DNA of 64,000 nt from Bradyrhizobium diazoefficiens (GTDB lineage Bacteria; Pseudomonadota; Alphaproteobacteria; Rhizobiales; Xanthobacteraceae), in contig NZ_JAENXS010000001.1 of NCBI RefSeq assembly GCF_016612535.1, positions 1,823,501 to 1,887,500 on the forward strand, written 5' to 3'. A model generated the notes under the pieces. It was not told the DNA's origin. It saw nothing but the letters and a program-made list of their open reading frames with translations, and made no database searches. This document shows positions 8,762 to 16,933 of this stretch, in pieces (position 1 is the first letter of the stretch; each line of letters begins with the position of its first letter). A program made the position numbers and the translations under genes.

Positions 8762-9265
8762 ATGCCGCCTTCGACCAGATCCCGACAGAAGCCCGCGCCC
8801 GCTGAGACGGGACCGACGCTCGATCTCGACCGTTACGTGCCGGCCTTCATCACCTTCATCGCCAACAAGCTCTCGAACAGCGCGACTGCCTTCTATCAGC
8901 GGCAGTTCGGCGTCAACGTCACGGAATGGCGGATCATGTCGCTGCTGGCGATCGAGCCCGGCATTCCGGCCTCGCGCATCTGCCACGTCATCGGCTTCGA
9001 CAAGGGCCCGGTGAGCCGAACGCTTGCGGGGCTGGAGAAGCGCGGGCAGGTGTCGATCCGCACCGATCCGAACGACGGCCGCACCCATTCGATCTCGCTG
9101 ACGGCGCGAGGTCGCGCCACCCATGACAAGGTGATCGTCGCGGCCTTCGAGCGCGAGCGGCGGCTGTTGTCCTGTCTGAGCAAGGACGAGCGCGAGGTGC
9201 TGGTCGATCTGTTGCGCCGGCTGCACGAGAATTTGGGTACGGTGACGGGGAGCACCGACACCTGA
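8762..9265 (+). CDS. MarR family transcriptional regulator (P450-linked)
   Basis: DNA-binding repressor of 167 aa with the winged helix-turn-helix typical of MarR. The recognition region is ASRICHVIGFDKGPVSRTLAGLEKRG, followed by the wing TDPNDGRTHSI and C-terminal dimerisation helices. It is divergent from CYP199A with 83 bases between. The usual arrangement is that such a regulator is released by an aromatic acid or its CoA thioester and controls the divergent operon; the effector is not visible in sequence. Confidence 0.88.
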   Translation: MPPSTRSRQKPAPAETGPTLDLDRYVPAFITFIANKLSNSATAFYQRQFGVNVTEWRIMSLLAIEPGIPASRICHVIGFDKGPVSRTLAGLEKRGQVSIRTDPNDGRTHSISLTARGRATHDKVIVAAFERERRLLSCLSKDEREVLVDLLRRLHENLGTVTGSTDT

Positions 9266-9546
9266 GGCCCGCCATCGCGGGCGCGCGATATTGCTGCCTT
9301 CAGGCAGGCGCTGGTGTTTGCCGGCGGCACCCTCTCTGCCGAGCATTATTTCCTCCGATATCCGGCGCAGCGGTTCCCCCGCCGTCATCCTTGTTTGGAA
9401 CGGTTCGCATAAATTAGTTGCTTGAGCAACAAAATAATCATGCAGGATATTGCGGAAGAATGGCTGGCTCATTTTGCCGCGCTGCCCCATCGCCGTCATT
9501 GCGACGAGGAGCGAGCGTGCCTAACTCTATCTTTATCCCTGAAAAG
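9266..9546. other. convergent intergenic region with orphan operator
   Basis: This 281-base stretch lies between the ends of the convergent marR and ligase genes. It contains an AT-rich segment with the perfect MarR-like palindrome at 9417-9430. On the minus strand there is also GGAGGAAATA directly before an ATG near 9342, a good ribosome site whose reading frame has no recognisable product. It may be the residue of a lost gene. Confidence 0.5.
9417..9430. promoter_or_regulatory. MarR-type palindrome GTTGCT-TG-AGCAAC
   Basis: Perfect 6-base half sites sit inside the AT-rich context TTAGTTGCTTGAGCAACAAA, a form common for MarR-family operators. It is not in a promoter of any intact gene here: both flanking genes end towards it. 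Confidence 0.45.
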
Positions 9547-11397
9547 CTACAGGCCGATCCACTCGGCCGACCCATCATCGTTCAACCGTTTCACCGCATC
9601 CGCGCGGCGCGTCAGCACCGTGCGCTGATTGATGTAGCCCTTGTCGGTGATTTCGCCGCCATCCACCGACGGCGGCTCAACGAGCAGCAGCGCACGCGTG
9701 GCGTGGCCGGAGGAATTGGCGCCCTGCTGCTTCATTCTTGCAAGACCTTGCGCGATCGCGGTCCTGACCTTGCCATGCATCAGCACATCATCCACACCGG
9801 CCGTCTCGGGCAGGCCGGCATGGGCGCGACAGGCGATGATGTTCGGGAACACCAGCAAGCGCACCTCATCGCCGCCATGACCGGCGACGACGATGTCCTG
9901 CACCAGCGGCGCCAGCGCAGCGATCCCGGCAACGCGCAGCGTGCCGACGCTGACCCAGGTCCCGGAATTGAGTTTGAAGTCTTCCGCGACGCGGCCATCG
10001 AAGAACAGGCCGCGCTCAGGCCGCCCGGCGTCTGCAAGCTTCACGGCGTCGCCGATGAGATAGAACCCCTCCTCATCGAACGCCTGCTTCGTCAGCTCCG
10101 GTGCCTTCCAATAGCCGGGCGTGACGTTGGGACCGCGCACGCGCACTTCCAGCTTGTCACCGGAGGTGACGAGCTTCAACTCCGTTCCGGGAATCGGCAC
10201 GCCGATATTGCCGGAGCGTTCGGCGAGGAAATGGCAGTCGGTCGCCAGCGGCGAGGTCTCGGTCGAGCCCCACGCCGAGACCATCGGCAGCGCGCGGCCG
10301 ACGGTGTTGATCGAAAGCTCTTCGAGCGCATCCCAGAGACTTTGCGGCAGCGCCGCGCCGGCATAGAAGGCGAATTTCACCTCGTCGAAAAAGCGGCGGC
10401 GCAGATCCTCGTCGCCACGCAGGGCCGTGATCAGCATGTCGAAGCCGCGCGGTACGTTGAAATAGACCGTCGGCATCACGCTTTTCAGATTGGCAAGCGA
10501 GGTCGCGAACAGGCCGGGCGCAGGCTTGCCGCCGTCGATATAGAGCGAGCCGCCGTTACGCAGGACGAGGTTGAAATTGTGGTTGGCGCCGAACGTATGG
10601 CTCCAGGGCAGCCAGTCGAGAATGACGAGATCGCCGGGCCCCTGCTCGAGAAAGGTCCAGGTCTGCGCCTTGGCCTGCTGGCTCGAGGTCAGCATGCGCT
10701 GGGTGTTGATGACGGCTTTCGGCGTACCGGTCGAGCCCGAGGTGAAGAGGAATTTTGCGATCGTGTCCGGCGTCACCGCGGCAAAGGCTGCTGCGACGTC
10801 GGGCGTCTCGGACGTCGCGGCGATGGTGCGGAAGGCTAGCGCGTCGGCGTCCTCGCCATTGCCGCTGATGATCTGCGCCGTGTGGAGCGGCTTGATGGCG
10901 GCCAGCGCCGCCGCGAACGGCTTTGTGGCCGAGATGTAGATTGCGCCCGGCTCAAGCAACGCGATCATGCTTTTGAGCTTGTCGAAGTCTTTGGACATCA
11001 GCGAATAGGCCGGCGAGATCGCGGCTGAGGGCACACCGACATGCTGAGCGGCGAGCGCGAGCAGCGCGTGATCGATGCTGTTGTCGGAGAGGATCACGAG
11101 CGGACGCTCCGCGCCCAAGCCCTGCGCCAAAATCCAGGATGCAGCCGCTCGTACCTGCCGCAGCGCCTGTGCATAGGTGACCATGGCCCAGGGCGCCTCG
11201 GCGTTGCCGCGCTCGGCGAGGAAGACCTTGTCGGGCGTCTGTCGCGCAAAATGCTCCAGCCAGTCGCCGATGCAGCGCGCATCTTCGCGTAGAGGCTCGG
11301 ACGAGCGCAGCACGATGCTGCCGTCGGCGCGATGCTCGGCTGTGGTCTTTGGCGTTGCGAACAGGTTCGAGGCATCACCGCGTGGGGCGGTTGTCAT
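9547..11397 (-). CDS. fcs: feruloyl-CoA synthetase-like acyl-CoA ligase
   Basis: ANL-superfamily adenylating enzyme of 616 aa, predicted to activate hydroxycinnamates such as ferulate or coumarate to CoA thioesters. Visible motifs are the phosphate loop FLFTSGSTGTPKAV, AWGSTETSP, the YLIGDAV aspartate, and a C-terminal EITDKGYINQ lysine region. The length and the TETSPLATD motif fit feruloyl-CoA synthases better than generic AMP ligases. The open frame begins at 11496, but ATG at 11397 has GGAGGAAACC immediately upstream. It is divergent from a MarR regulator across a shared operator. No enoyl-CoA hydratase/aldolase gene adjoins it, so the next step must be encoded elsewhere. Confidence 0.85.
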   Translation of the reverse strand: MTTAPRGDASNLFATPKTTAEHRADGSIVLRSSEPLREDARCIGDWLEHFARQTPDKVFLAERGNAEAPWAMVTYAQALRQVRAAASWILAQGLGAERPLVILSDNSIDHALLALAAQHVGVPSAAISPAYSLMSKDFDKLKSMIALLEPGAIYISATKPFAAALAAIKPLHTAQIISGNGEDADALAFRTIAATSETPDVAAAFAAVTPDTIAKFLFTSGSTGTPKAVINTQRMLTSSQQAKAQTWTFLEQGPGDLVILDWLPWSHTFGANHNFNLVLRNGGSLYIDGGKPAPGLFATSLANLKSVMPTVYFNVPRGFDMLITALRGDEDLRRRFFDEVKFAFYAGAALPQSLWDALEELSINTVGRALPMVSAWGSTETSPLATDCHFLAERSGNIGVPIPGTELKLVTSGDKLEVRVRGPNVTPGYWKAPELTKQAFDEEGFYLIGDAVKLADAGRPERGLFFDGRVAEDFKLNSGTWVSVGTLRVAGIAALAPLVQDIVVAGHGGDEVRLLVFPNIIACRAHAGLPETAGVDDVLMHGKVRTAIAQGLARMKQQGANSSGHATRALLLVEPPSVDGGEITDKGYINQRTVLTRRADAVKRLNDDGSAEWIGL

Positions 11398-11476
11398 GGT
11401 TTCCTCCTCCACCCGGATGTCCGGATCGGCCGCAGCCTCGTTCCGGGCTGCTTTGGCCACAATGTTGGGCAGGACG

Positions 11477-11497
11477 ATTGTTGTCGTCAACAACAAT
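11477..11497. promoter_or_regulatory. inverted-repeat operator between fcs and marR
   Basis: ATTGTTGT-N5-ACAACAAT has perfect 8-base half sites. It lies about 80 bases before the ligase start and 51 bases before the regulator start. The position and MarR-like geometry indicate that the neighbouring MarR protein binds here to control both directions. Confidence 0.65.
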
Positions 11498-11547
11498 CTT
11501 CCGCTTGAGCCGTCGAGGCGCTAAGATCGCCCGGCAGGAGACACGAT

Positions 11548-12054
11548 GTGACAGCCAGCGCAGATCGAGCCGACACCCGCCCTTCCCCACGCAAACGCGC
11601 CGGCAATGGCGCAGCGCGACGGAACGACGCGGACGAGATCGGCCTCGATGCGCTGGTCGGCCACGCCGGTTATGCCGTGCGGCGCTTCCAGATCTGGGTT
11701 TTTCAGGACTTCATCAAGACGCTCGGCGATGTCGACATACGGCCGACGCAATATTCGGTGCTGACGGTGATCGGCGCCAATCCCGGGCTGTCGCAGATGG
11801 CAGTCGCCAAGCGTCTCGGCATCGAGCGCGCCCGGCTGGTGCATCTGCTCGACAGTCTCGAGAGCCGCAAGCTCGTGAAGCGGGTCAGGTCGAAGGCGGA
11901 CCGGCGCTCCCACGCCTTGCACCTCACCGCGCAGGGCGAGACAGCGCTGGAGAAGTTCAAGCGGCTCGCCGCCGAGCACGAGCGGCATGTCGAGGACAAG
12001 ATCGGCAAGGCGAACCGGGAGCAGCTGCTCCAGATCCTCGCTTGCTTCACTTGA
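11548..12054 (+). CDS. MarR family transcriptional regulator (fcs-linked, CouR-like by context)
   Basis: Repressor of 168 aa with a basic, disordered N-terminus (about 1-30). The MarR winged helix includes NPGLSQMAVAKRLGIERARLVHLLDSLESRKLVKR and the wing KADRRSHALHL. The GTG start at 11548 follows GGCAGGAG by seven bases. It is divergent from the feruloyl-CoA synthetase gene and faces the 21-base palindrome. By analogy with CouR of Rhodopseudomonas, which responds to p-coumaroyl-CoA, it may sense the ligase product; that is inferred from gene order. Confidence 0.86.
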   Translation: MTASADRADTRPSPRKRAGNGAARRNDADEIGLDALVGHAGYAVRRFQIWVFQDFIKTLGDVDIRPTQYSVLTVIGANPGLSQMAVAKRLGIERARLVHLLDSLESRKLVKRVRSKADRRSHALHLTAQGETALEKFKRLAAEHERHVEDKIGKANREQLLQILACFT

Positions 12055-12193
12055 TCCCGCCCGCCCATGTTTTGGGCAGATGCACGTAACAGGGCGCTGC
12101 CGCGAGAGCCTGGCCGGCAATCGAAATATCCCCCAACCTACTGATCCTTCGATAGTATCCTGGATGCCGCGCCTGCCCGGATTCTGTACACAA

Positions 12194-12208
12194 TGGCACA
12201 TGGCTTGC
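12194..12208 (+). promoter_or_regulatory. sigma-54 promoter of the allophanate hydrolase gene
   Basis: TGGCAC-ATGGC-TTGC, followed by T, matches the RpoN -24/-12 consensus (TGGCAC-N5-TTGC) at every defining position. Transcription would start near 12220, leaving about a 29-base leader before ATG 12249. This also argues against the upstream GTG at 12219 as the start. Its occurrence together with an equally good site at 22633-22648 links the gene to nitrogen control. Confidence 0.75.
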
Positions 12209-12248
12209 TTCATTCCGGGTGAGGACAAGTTGCCGGAGTTTTGTCGCC

Positions 12249-14078
12249 ATGAAGGCTGAACTGGGGGCTGAGCAGCCTGAAACGATCGCCGAGATCGTGG
12301 CCGCGCATCGCGCGGGCACGCTCACGCCGGTACAGACGGTCGCGCGGACCTATCAGCGCATCCGCGACCACAACGATCCCGCCATCTTCATCAGCCTGCG
12401 CGACGAGAAGAACGCAATCGCGGAGGCCGAAAAGCTCGCCACGCGCGCGGATGCCGCCAGCCTGCCGCTCTATGGCGTGCCGGTCGGGGTGAAGGACAAT
12501 ATCGACGCACTGGGCTTTCCGACCACGGCGGCCTGCCCGGCCTTCTCCTACACCCCCACGCATGATTCCACTGCGGTGGAGCGGCTGCGCGCCGCCGGCG
12601 CGATCATCATCGGCAAGACCAATCTCGATCAATTCGCAACCGGCCTGGTGGGCGTGCGCTCGCCCTACGGCATCCCGAAGAACTCGATCCGCGAGGATCT
12701 CATTCCTGGCGGATCGAGCTCGGGATCGGCGACAGCAGTCGGCGCGGGCCTCGTGCCGCTGTCGCTCGGCACCGATACCGCCGGCAGCGGCCGCGTGCCG
12801 GCGATGCTCAACAACATCGTCGGGCTGAAGCCGAGCCTCGGCATGATCTCGACGGCAGGCCTCGTGCCGGCCTGCCGTACGCTCGACTGCATCTCGGTGT
12901 TCGCACTGACGGTCGACGATGCCGCGCTCGCGTTGTCGGTGATGGCCGGCCCCGACCAGGCCGATCCATTCTCGCGCGACCGGCCGCTTGGCGCTCTCAC
13001 GCCGTTCCCCGCAAACTTGCGCCTCGGCGTGCCGCGCAACGGACAGCTGATCTTCTTCGGCGACAAGAAGGCGGAGGCCGCCTACAGCGATGCGCTGAAG
13101 CGCTGGACGTCGCTCGGGGTGACGTTGATCGAGTTCGACCTGGAGCCGTTCTACGAGACGGCGCGGCTGCTCTATGAGGGGCCCTGGGTCGCCGAACGCT
13201 ATCTCGTGATCAAGAATCTGCTCGCCTCTGCGCCCGACTCGATCCATCCGGTGACGCGCGAGATCACCGCGGCCGGCGCGCGGCTCACGGCGGCGGAAAC
13301 CTTCTCGGCGCTCTACCGCCTGCAAGGTTTGCGCAAGATCGCCGAGCGCACCTTCACCAATATCGACGCGCTGGTGCTGCCGACCGCGCCGACGGCCTAT
13401 ACGACAGCGCAGGTGCTGGCCAATCCGGTCGAGCTCAACAGCCGGCTCGGCACCTATACCAATTTCGTCAATTTGCTCGACTTGTGCGGTCTCGCGCTGC
13501 CGGCGGCGATGCGCGCCGACGGCATTCCGTTCGGCATCACACTGCTCGCCCCCGCGGGCCACGACGCCATGCTCGCAAGCATCGGCCGTGTCTTCCATGC
13601 CGACACCAAGCTCACCGTGGGCGCCAAGGGTGTGGCGCAGGCACCGCTTGCCCAGCTTGCCGCGAGCAGCAGCGACGAGATTCCGATCGCGGTGGTCGGC
13701 GCGCATCTCTCCGGCATGGCGCTGAACGGTGAATTGAAGGCGCTGGACGCGAAGCTGATCGAGGCGACCAAGACTTCGCCGGACTACAAGCTCTATGCGC
13801 TTCAGACCACGCCGCCGAAGCCCGGCATGCTGCGCGTCGAAGCCGGCAAGGGCACGGCGATCGAGCTGGAGATCTGGTCGCTGTCGTCGTCCGCCTTCGG
13901 CAAGTTCGTCAATGCAATCCCCGCGCCGATGGCGATCGGCACGATCAGGCTTGCGGATGGACGTCGTGTGAAGGGGTTTCTCGTCGAGCCGGAGGTGCTG
14001 AGTGACGCCCGCGACATCACAAGTTATGGCGGCTGGCGTGCCTATGTGGCGGAAGCTGCGACGGCGCAGGTTTCGTAG
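12249..14078 (+). CDS. atzF: allophanate hydrolase (AtzF-like)
   Basis: Cytoplasmic enzyme of 609 aa that hydrolyses allophanate to ammonia and carbon dioxide. The N-terminal amidase-signature domain has the full Ser-cisSer-Lys triad: K82 in VGVKDN, S156 in PGGSSSGS, and S180 in DTAGSGR. The C-terminal domain of about 170 aa (from about 445) is the non-amidase AtzF/DUR1,2 domain, with IPIAVVGAHLSGMALN at its start. ATG 12249 lies downstream of the sigma-54 promoter and follows CCGGAG. It converges on the operon that encodes AtzG/E/H-like proteins, whose predicted products include allophanate. The stop TAG lies inside the repeat at 14075. Confidence 0.9.
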   Translation: MKAELGAEQPETIAEIVAAHRAGTLTPVQTVARTYQRIRDHNDPAIFISLRDEKNAIAEAEKLATRADAASLPLYGVPVGVKDNIDALGFPTTAACPAFSYTPTHDSTAVERLRAAGAIIIGKTNLDQFATGLVGVRSPYGIPKNSIREDLIPGGSSSGSATAVGAGLVPLSLGTDTAGSGRVPAMLNNIVGLKPSLGMISTAGLVPACRTLDCISVFALTVDDAALALSVMAGPDQADPFSRDRPLGALTPFPANLRLGVPRNGQLIFFGDKKAEAAYSDALKRWTSLGVTLIEFDLEPFYETARLLYEGPWVAERYLVIKNLLASAPDSIHPVTREITAAGARLTAAETFSALYRLQGLRKIAERTFTNIDALVLPTAPTAYTTAQVLANPVELNSRLGTYTNFVNLLDLCGLALPAAMRADGIPFGITLLAPAGHDAMLASIGRVFHADTKLTVGAKGVAQAPLAQLAASSSDEIPIAVVGAHLSGMALNGELKALDAKLIEATKTSPDYKLYALQTTPPKPGMLRVEAGKGTAIELEIWSLSSSAFGKFVNAIPAPMAIGTIRLADGRRVKGFLVEPEVLSDARDITSYGGWRAYVAEAATAQVS

Positions 14079-14190
14079 GGTGGGTTAGCCCTGCGGCTGC
14101 GCGAAGCGCAGTCCGCTGGCGTAACCCACCTCTTCTGTTTCCGCAGATACGGACAGTGGTGGGTTACGCCTACGGCTAACCCACCCTACA
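14075..14190. repeat. GTAGGGTGGGTTAG inverted-end repeat, copy 1 (family C)
   Basis: This element of about 115 bases begins GTAGGGTGGGTTAG and ends CTAACCCACCCTAC, with internal GCGTAACCCACC and GGTGGGTTACGCC arms. It lies between convergent genes, supplies the atzF stop codon, and ends just before the gntR stop. Two further copies lie at 41934 and 45847. Confidence 0.9.
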
Positions 14191-14193
14191 AGA

Positions 14194-14916
14194 TCAGACC
14201 GACACCGCGTAAATCTCGTACTCTCCGCGCACCAGCTCGATATGCGCGCGCATCGCAGCCGCCGCGCCCTGCTTGTCGCCGCGCATGATGGCGACGACGA
14301 CGCGGTCGTGCTCGGCTTGCGATTTGGCGAGGCGGCCAAGATTGCGGAACTGGGCGCGGCGGAACGGCTGCACGCGTACGCGCGTCGCTAGCGTGATCTC
14401 GGCGATGTAGCCGTTCTGCGATCCCGCATAGATCGCGTTGTGGAAGCGCTCGTTGACCTCGTGGAAGCGATCGGGATTTCCGGCGTAGCTCAGCACCCGC
14501 AGCTCCTCGTGGATGGCTTCGAGCCCATGGCGCTCGGCGGCCGACATGCGCTCGGCCGCGAGGCCGGCGCACAACGCCTCCAGCTCCGCCATCGCCTCGA
14601 ACATGCTCGTCAGCCGTTCGAACGACGGCTGCGCGACGACCGCGCCGCGATGGGGCCGCGCCTCGATCAGGCCGCTTGCCACAAGCTGACGCAACGCCTC
14701 GCGGACCGGCGTGCGCGAGACGCTGAAGCGCCGTGCGATGTCGGTCTCGTCCAGCGGCGAGCCGGGGGCCAGGGCGCCGCGCACGATCTCGTCCGCAAGC
14801 TGCAAACGCAGCTCCTCGGCGCGCGTGACCTTCTGCACCGACGGCAATGCCCGGTCGACGCGCGGCACTACCGGCTCGGCCGGCAGTATCCCCTGCGGAA
14901 AATCGTCAAGCGTCAT
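14194..14916 (-). CDS. GntR family regulator, FCD subfamily
   Basis: Transcription factor of 240 aa. The N-terminal winged helix has the GntR signature RRFSVSRTPVREALRQL and the wing RPHRGAVV. The C-terminal all-helical FCD ligand domain follows (FEAMAELEALCAGLAAERM, EVNERFHNAIY, EHDRVVVAI), with histidines placed to bind a metal. ATG 14916 lies five bases after the AtzH-like stop, so it is the last gene of the importer/hydrolase operon. It probably acts as the pathway-specific, substrate-responsive regulator under the general nitrogen control given by sigma-54. Confidence 0.87.
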   Translation of the reverse strand: MTLDDFPQGILPAEPVVPRVDRALPSVQKVTRAEELRLQLADEIVRGALAPGSPLDETDIARRFSVSRTPVREALRQLVASGLIEARPHRGAVVAQPSFERLTSMFEAMAELEALCAGLAAERMSAAERHGLEAIHEELRVLSYAGNPDRFHEVNERFHNAIYAGSQNGYIAEITLATRVRVQPFRRAQFRNLGRLAKSQAEHDRVVVAIMRGDKQGAAAAMRAHIELVRGEYEIYAVSV

Positions 14917-14920
14917 ACGG

Positions 14921-15313
14921 TCAGGTCTCTTTCGACTCGTCGATGATGCTGACATGGGCAGCGACGACGCGCCAGCCCTCCGGGAAGCGAATCCAGGTCT
15001 GCATCTGCCGACCGACCTTGCCGGGAGCCGTGTCGCGATAGAACAGGGTGGAGGCTACTGCCGCATCCCGGCCGTAGCTGGTGATCACGGTTTTCGCAGT
15101 GCGGCGGTTGAGGCCGAACGGCGAGCGGCCGGCGCGGAAGCCGGCGATCGCCTCGTAGCCATAGAGGTTCTCGCCGATGCCGTAGCGCAGCGTGCGGGAG
15201 TCGTTGCGAAAGAGCTCGCCGAGCACGGCGACGTCGTTGCTGACGAGAGCCTGCTCGTAGCGCTCGAACGCGGCTTGGACTTCCGCGAGCACGTCGGGGA
15301 GATCGATCTCCAT
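14921..15313 (-). CDS. AtzH/HpxZ-like small amidohydrolase
   Basis: Protein of 130 aa in the NTF2-like DUF3225 family. This family includes HpxZ of oxalurate catabolism and AtzH of the cyanuric acid pathway, which hydrolyses 1,3-dicarboxyurea. Recognisable segments are [39 protein letters not shown], and the C-terminal [18 protein letters not shown]. It starts one base after the AtzE-like stop. The direct neighbours AtzG and AtzE, plus a separate allophanate hydrolase, favour the carboxybiuret/allophanate reading over oxalurate, but sequence cannot settle it. Confidence 0.82.
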   Translation of the reverse strand: MEIDLPDVLAEVQAAFERYEQALVSNDVAVLGELFRNDSRTLRYGIGENLYGYEAIAGFRAGRSPFGLNRRTAKTVITSYGRDAAVASTLFYRDTAPGKVGRQMQTWIRFPEGWRVVAAHVSIIDESKET

Positions 15314-15314
15314 T

Positions 15315-16709
15315 CTAAATTCCTCTCGGCGACGGTGCGGCGACTACGCCCAGCTTTTCCAATGCGTACGCGACCCGCAGCGCGATGTCCTCGCGCCAGG
15401 GCGCGGCAATGATCTGCACGCCGATCGGCAGCGGCTCGAGCGGTACCGGGACGGCGACCACCGGCAGGCCGATGAAGGAGATCGGCTGGGTATGGATGCC
15501 GATATTGGCGCGCACCGGCAGCTCAACACCGTCGAGATTGAAGTTCACTTGGCCGAGTTTTGGCGCAGTGCAGGGCGTCGCCGGCGCGAGCAGCACGTCG
15601 ACCGATTTGAAGATCTCGGAAAACTGTGCGCGATACCAGCGGCGGAATTTCTGGGCGCGATCGACCAGCGGCGCCGGCACCATGGCGCCCGCAATCAGCC
15701 GGTCGCGCACGGCGGGATCGAAATCATTCGGGCGCTTGCGCAGGCGATCGAGATGCAGCGAGGCGCCTTCGGTGGTGCTGATGACGTAAGCGGCAGCGCG
15801 GGCACGCGAGGCTTCGGGCACGTCAACCACTTGCGTTGCGCCAAGTGCCTTGGCGACACGGCTGACGGCTTCGACGGCTTCCGGAAATAGGTTCTTCTGG
15901 AAATAGCCTCCTGCGATCGCGATGCGCAGGTCCGAAACCGGATTGGCGAGCAGCGGCGTCGTCGGTTCCAGACCGCGCATGGTGCAGGCGGCATCGTCGG
16001 CATCCGGCCCCTGCATCGCGTCATAGGCGAGCGCGAGATCAGTCGCCGAGCGCGCGAACGGGCCGAGATGATCGAGGCTCGCGACGAACGGGAAGGAGCG
16101 CGCGCGCGAGAGCCGGCCATAGGTCGGCTTCAGGCCAAAGATGCCGCAGAACGAGGACGGCACGCGGATCGAGCCATTGGTGTCTGAGCCCAGCGCGATC
16201 GGCACCAGAGCGCCGCCGACGGAGCCGCCCGAACCGCCGGACGAGCCACCGGTCATCCGCGTGGTGTCATGCGGATTGCGCGAGGGACCATCATGGACGT
16301 TCTCGCCGGTGAAGTCGTAGGCGTATTCGCCCATGTTGAGCGCGCCGACGAGAACGGCGCCGGCCGCTTCCATGCGCTCGATCAGCGTGGCGTCGCGCGT
16401 CGCGGGAGCACGATCGCGATTTATCTTCGAGCCGGCCCGCGTGGCGAGACCCGCGACATCGAACAAGTTCTTCACGGCGAAGGGCACGCCGGCGAGCGGG
16501 CCGACGTCCTTGCCCGCGGCGATATCGGTATCGATCGCACGCGCCTTGGCACGGGCGCGCTCGGCGGTGACATCGGTGAAGGAGTTGAGGATGGTGTCGT
16601 GCTGGTTGATCCGCGCGAGCGCTGCTTCGGTGACATCGAGCGCGGACATCTTGCTGCCCGCAACCGCACTTGCGATCTCGGCAGCGGTCATCTCTGGCTT
16701 GGTGGTCAT
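15315..16709 (-). CDS. atzE: AtzE-like amidase (1-carboxybiuret or oxalurate amidohydrolase family)
   Basis: Cytoplasmic amidase-signature enzyme of 464 aa. The catalytic triad is K80 (PFAVKNL), cis-S156 ([10 protein letters not shown]) and S180 (SDTNGSIR). This GGSSGGSG form and the length fit AtzE/HpxY proteins, which need a GatC-like small partner (AtzG/HpxX) for stability; such a partner is encoded just upstream. AtzE deaminates 1-carboxybiuret to 1,3-dicarboxyurea. The gene sits eight bases after atzG and one base before the AtzH-like gene. No cyanuric-acid hydrolase is present, so the natural substrate here is open. Confidence 0.85.
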   Translation of the reverse strand: MTTKPEMTAAEIASAVAGSKMSALDVTEAALARINQHDTILNSFTDVTAERARAKARAIDTDIAAGKDVGPLAGVPFAVKNLFDVAGLATRAGSKINRDRAPATRDATLIERMEAAGAVLVGALNMGEYAYDFTGENVHDGPSRNPHDTTRMTGGSSGGSGGSVGGALVPIALGSDTNGSIRVPSSFCGIFGLKPTYGRLSRARSFPFVASLDHLGPFARSATDLALAYDAMQGPDADDAACTMRGLEPTTPLLANPVSDLRIAIAGGYFQKNLFPEAVEAVSRVAKALGATQVVDVPEASRARAAAYVISTTEGASLHLDRLRKRPNDFDPAVRDRLIAGAMVPAPLVDRAQKFRRWYRAQFSEIFKSVDVLLAPATPCTAPKLGQVNFNLDGVELPVRANIGIHTQPISFIGLPVVAVPVPLEPLPIGVQIIAAPWREDIALRVAYALEKLGVVAAPSPRGI

Positions 16710-16716
16710 GGCAGCG

Positions 16717-16908
16717 TCAGACCGTGAAAATCGGCGCTGGCTCGGTCTCGTCCGGCAACGCGAATTCGTCGACCAGGCGGGCGAGCCGCAGCGAGACTTC
16801 GAGATTGGCTCGGATCGCCGGCCTCCAGGCGTCCTCGACCGGCAGCGCCAGCGCTTTCGATACGGCGTCGATATAGTCGTCGAACTGATTTTGTTGTGGC
16901 TCGGCCAT
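16717..16908 (-). CDS. atzG: AtzG-like GatC-type partner protein (DUF4089)
   Basis: Small 63-aa helical protein resembling AtzG, the GatC-like chaperone/subunit that complexes with AtzE. The sequence DDYIDAVSKALALPVEDAWRPA followed by NLEVSLRLARLVDEF and a C-terminal EPAPIFTV is typical of DUF4089. An in-frame start at 16923 exists, but ATG 16908 has GGGAG at four bases and gives the family length. It lies between the ABC ATPase gene (25-base gap) and atzE (7-base gap), so the transporter and hydrolase genes form one operon. Confidence 0.82.
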   Translation of the reverse strand: MAEPQQNQFDDYIDAVSKALALPVEDAWRPAIRANLEVSLRLARLVDEFALPDETEPAPIFTV

Positions 16909-16933
16909 CACGCTCCCAAACAACAGTGCACTC

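Noticed and set aside
8675-9499. Minus-strand ORF starting after GGAGGAAATAATG near 9342
   Set aside because: It overlaps the marR gene for most of its length and yields no recognisable protein; kept only as a possible relic in the findings.
9418-10839. 473-codon plus-strand ORF opposite the feruloyl-CoA synthetase gene
   Set aside because: Antisense shadow of a strongly conserved ligase; low-complexity Arg/Asp/Ala composition and no ribosome site.
12210-13706. 498-codon minus-strand ORF opposite atzF
   Set aside because: Shadow frame with Arg/Gly/Ala/His-rich composition; atzF carries full catalytic motifs on the other strand.
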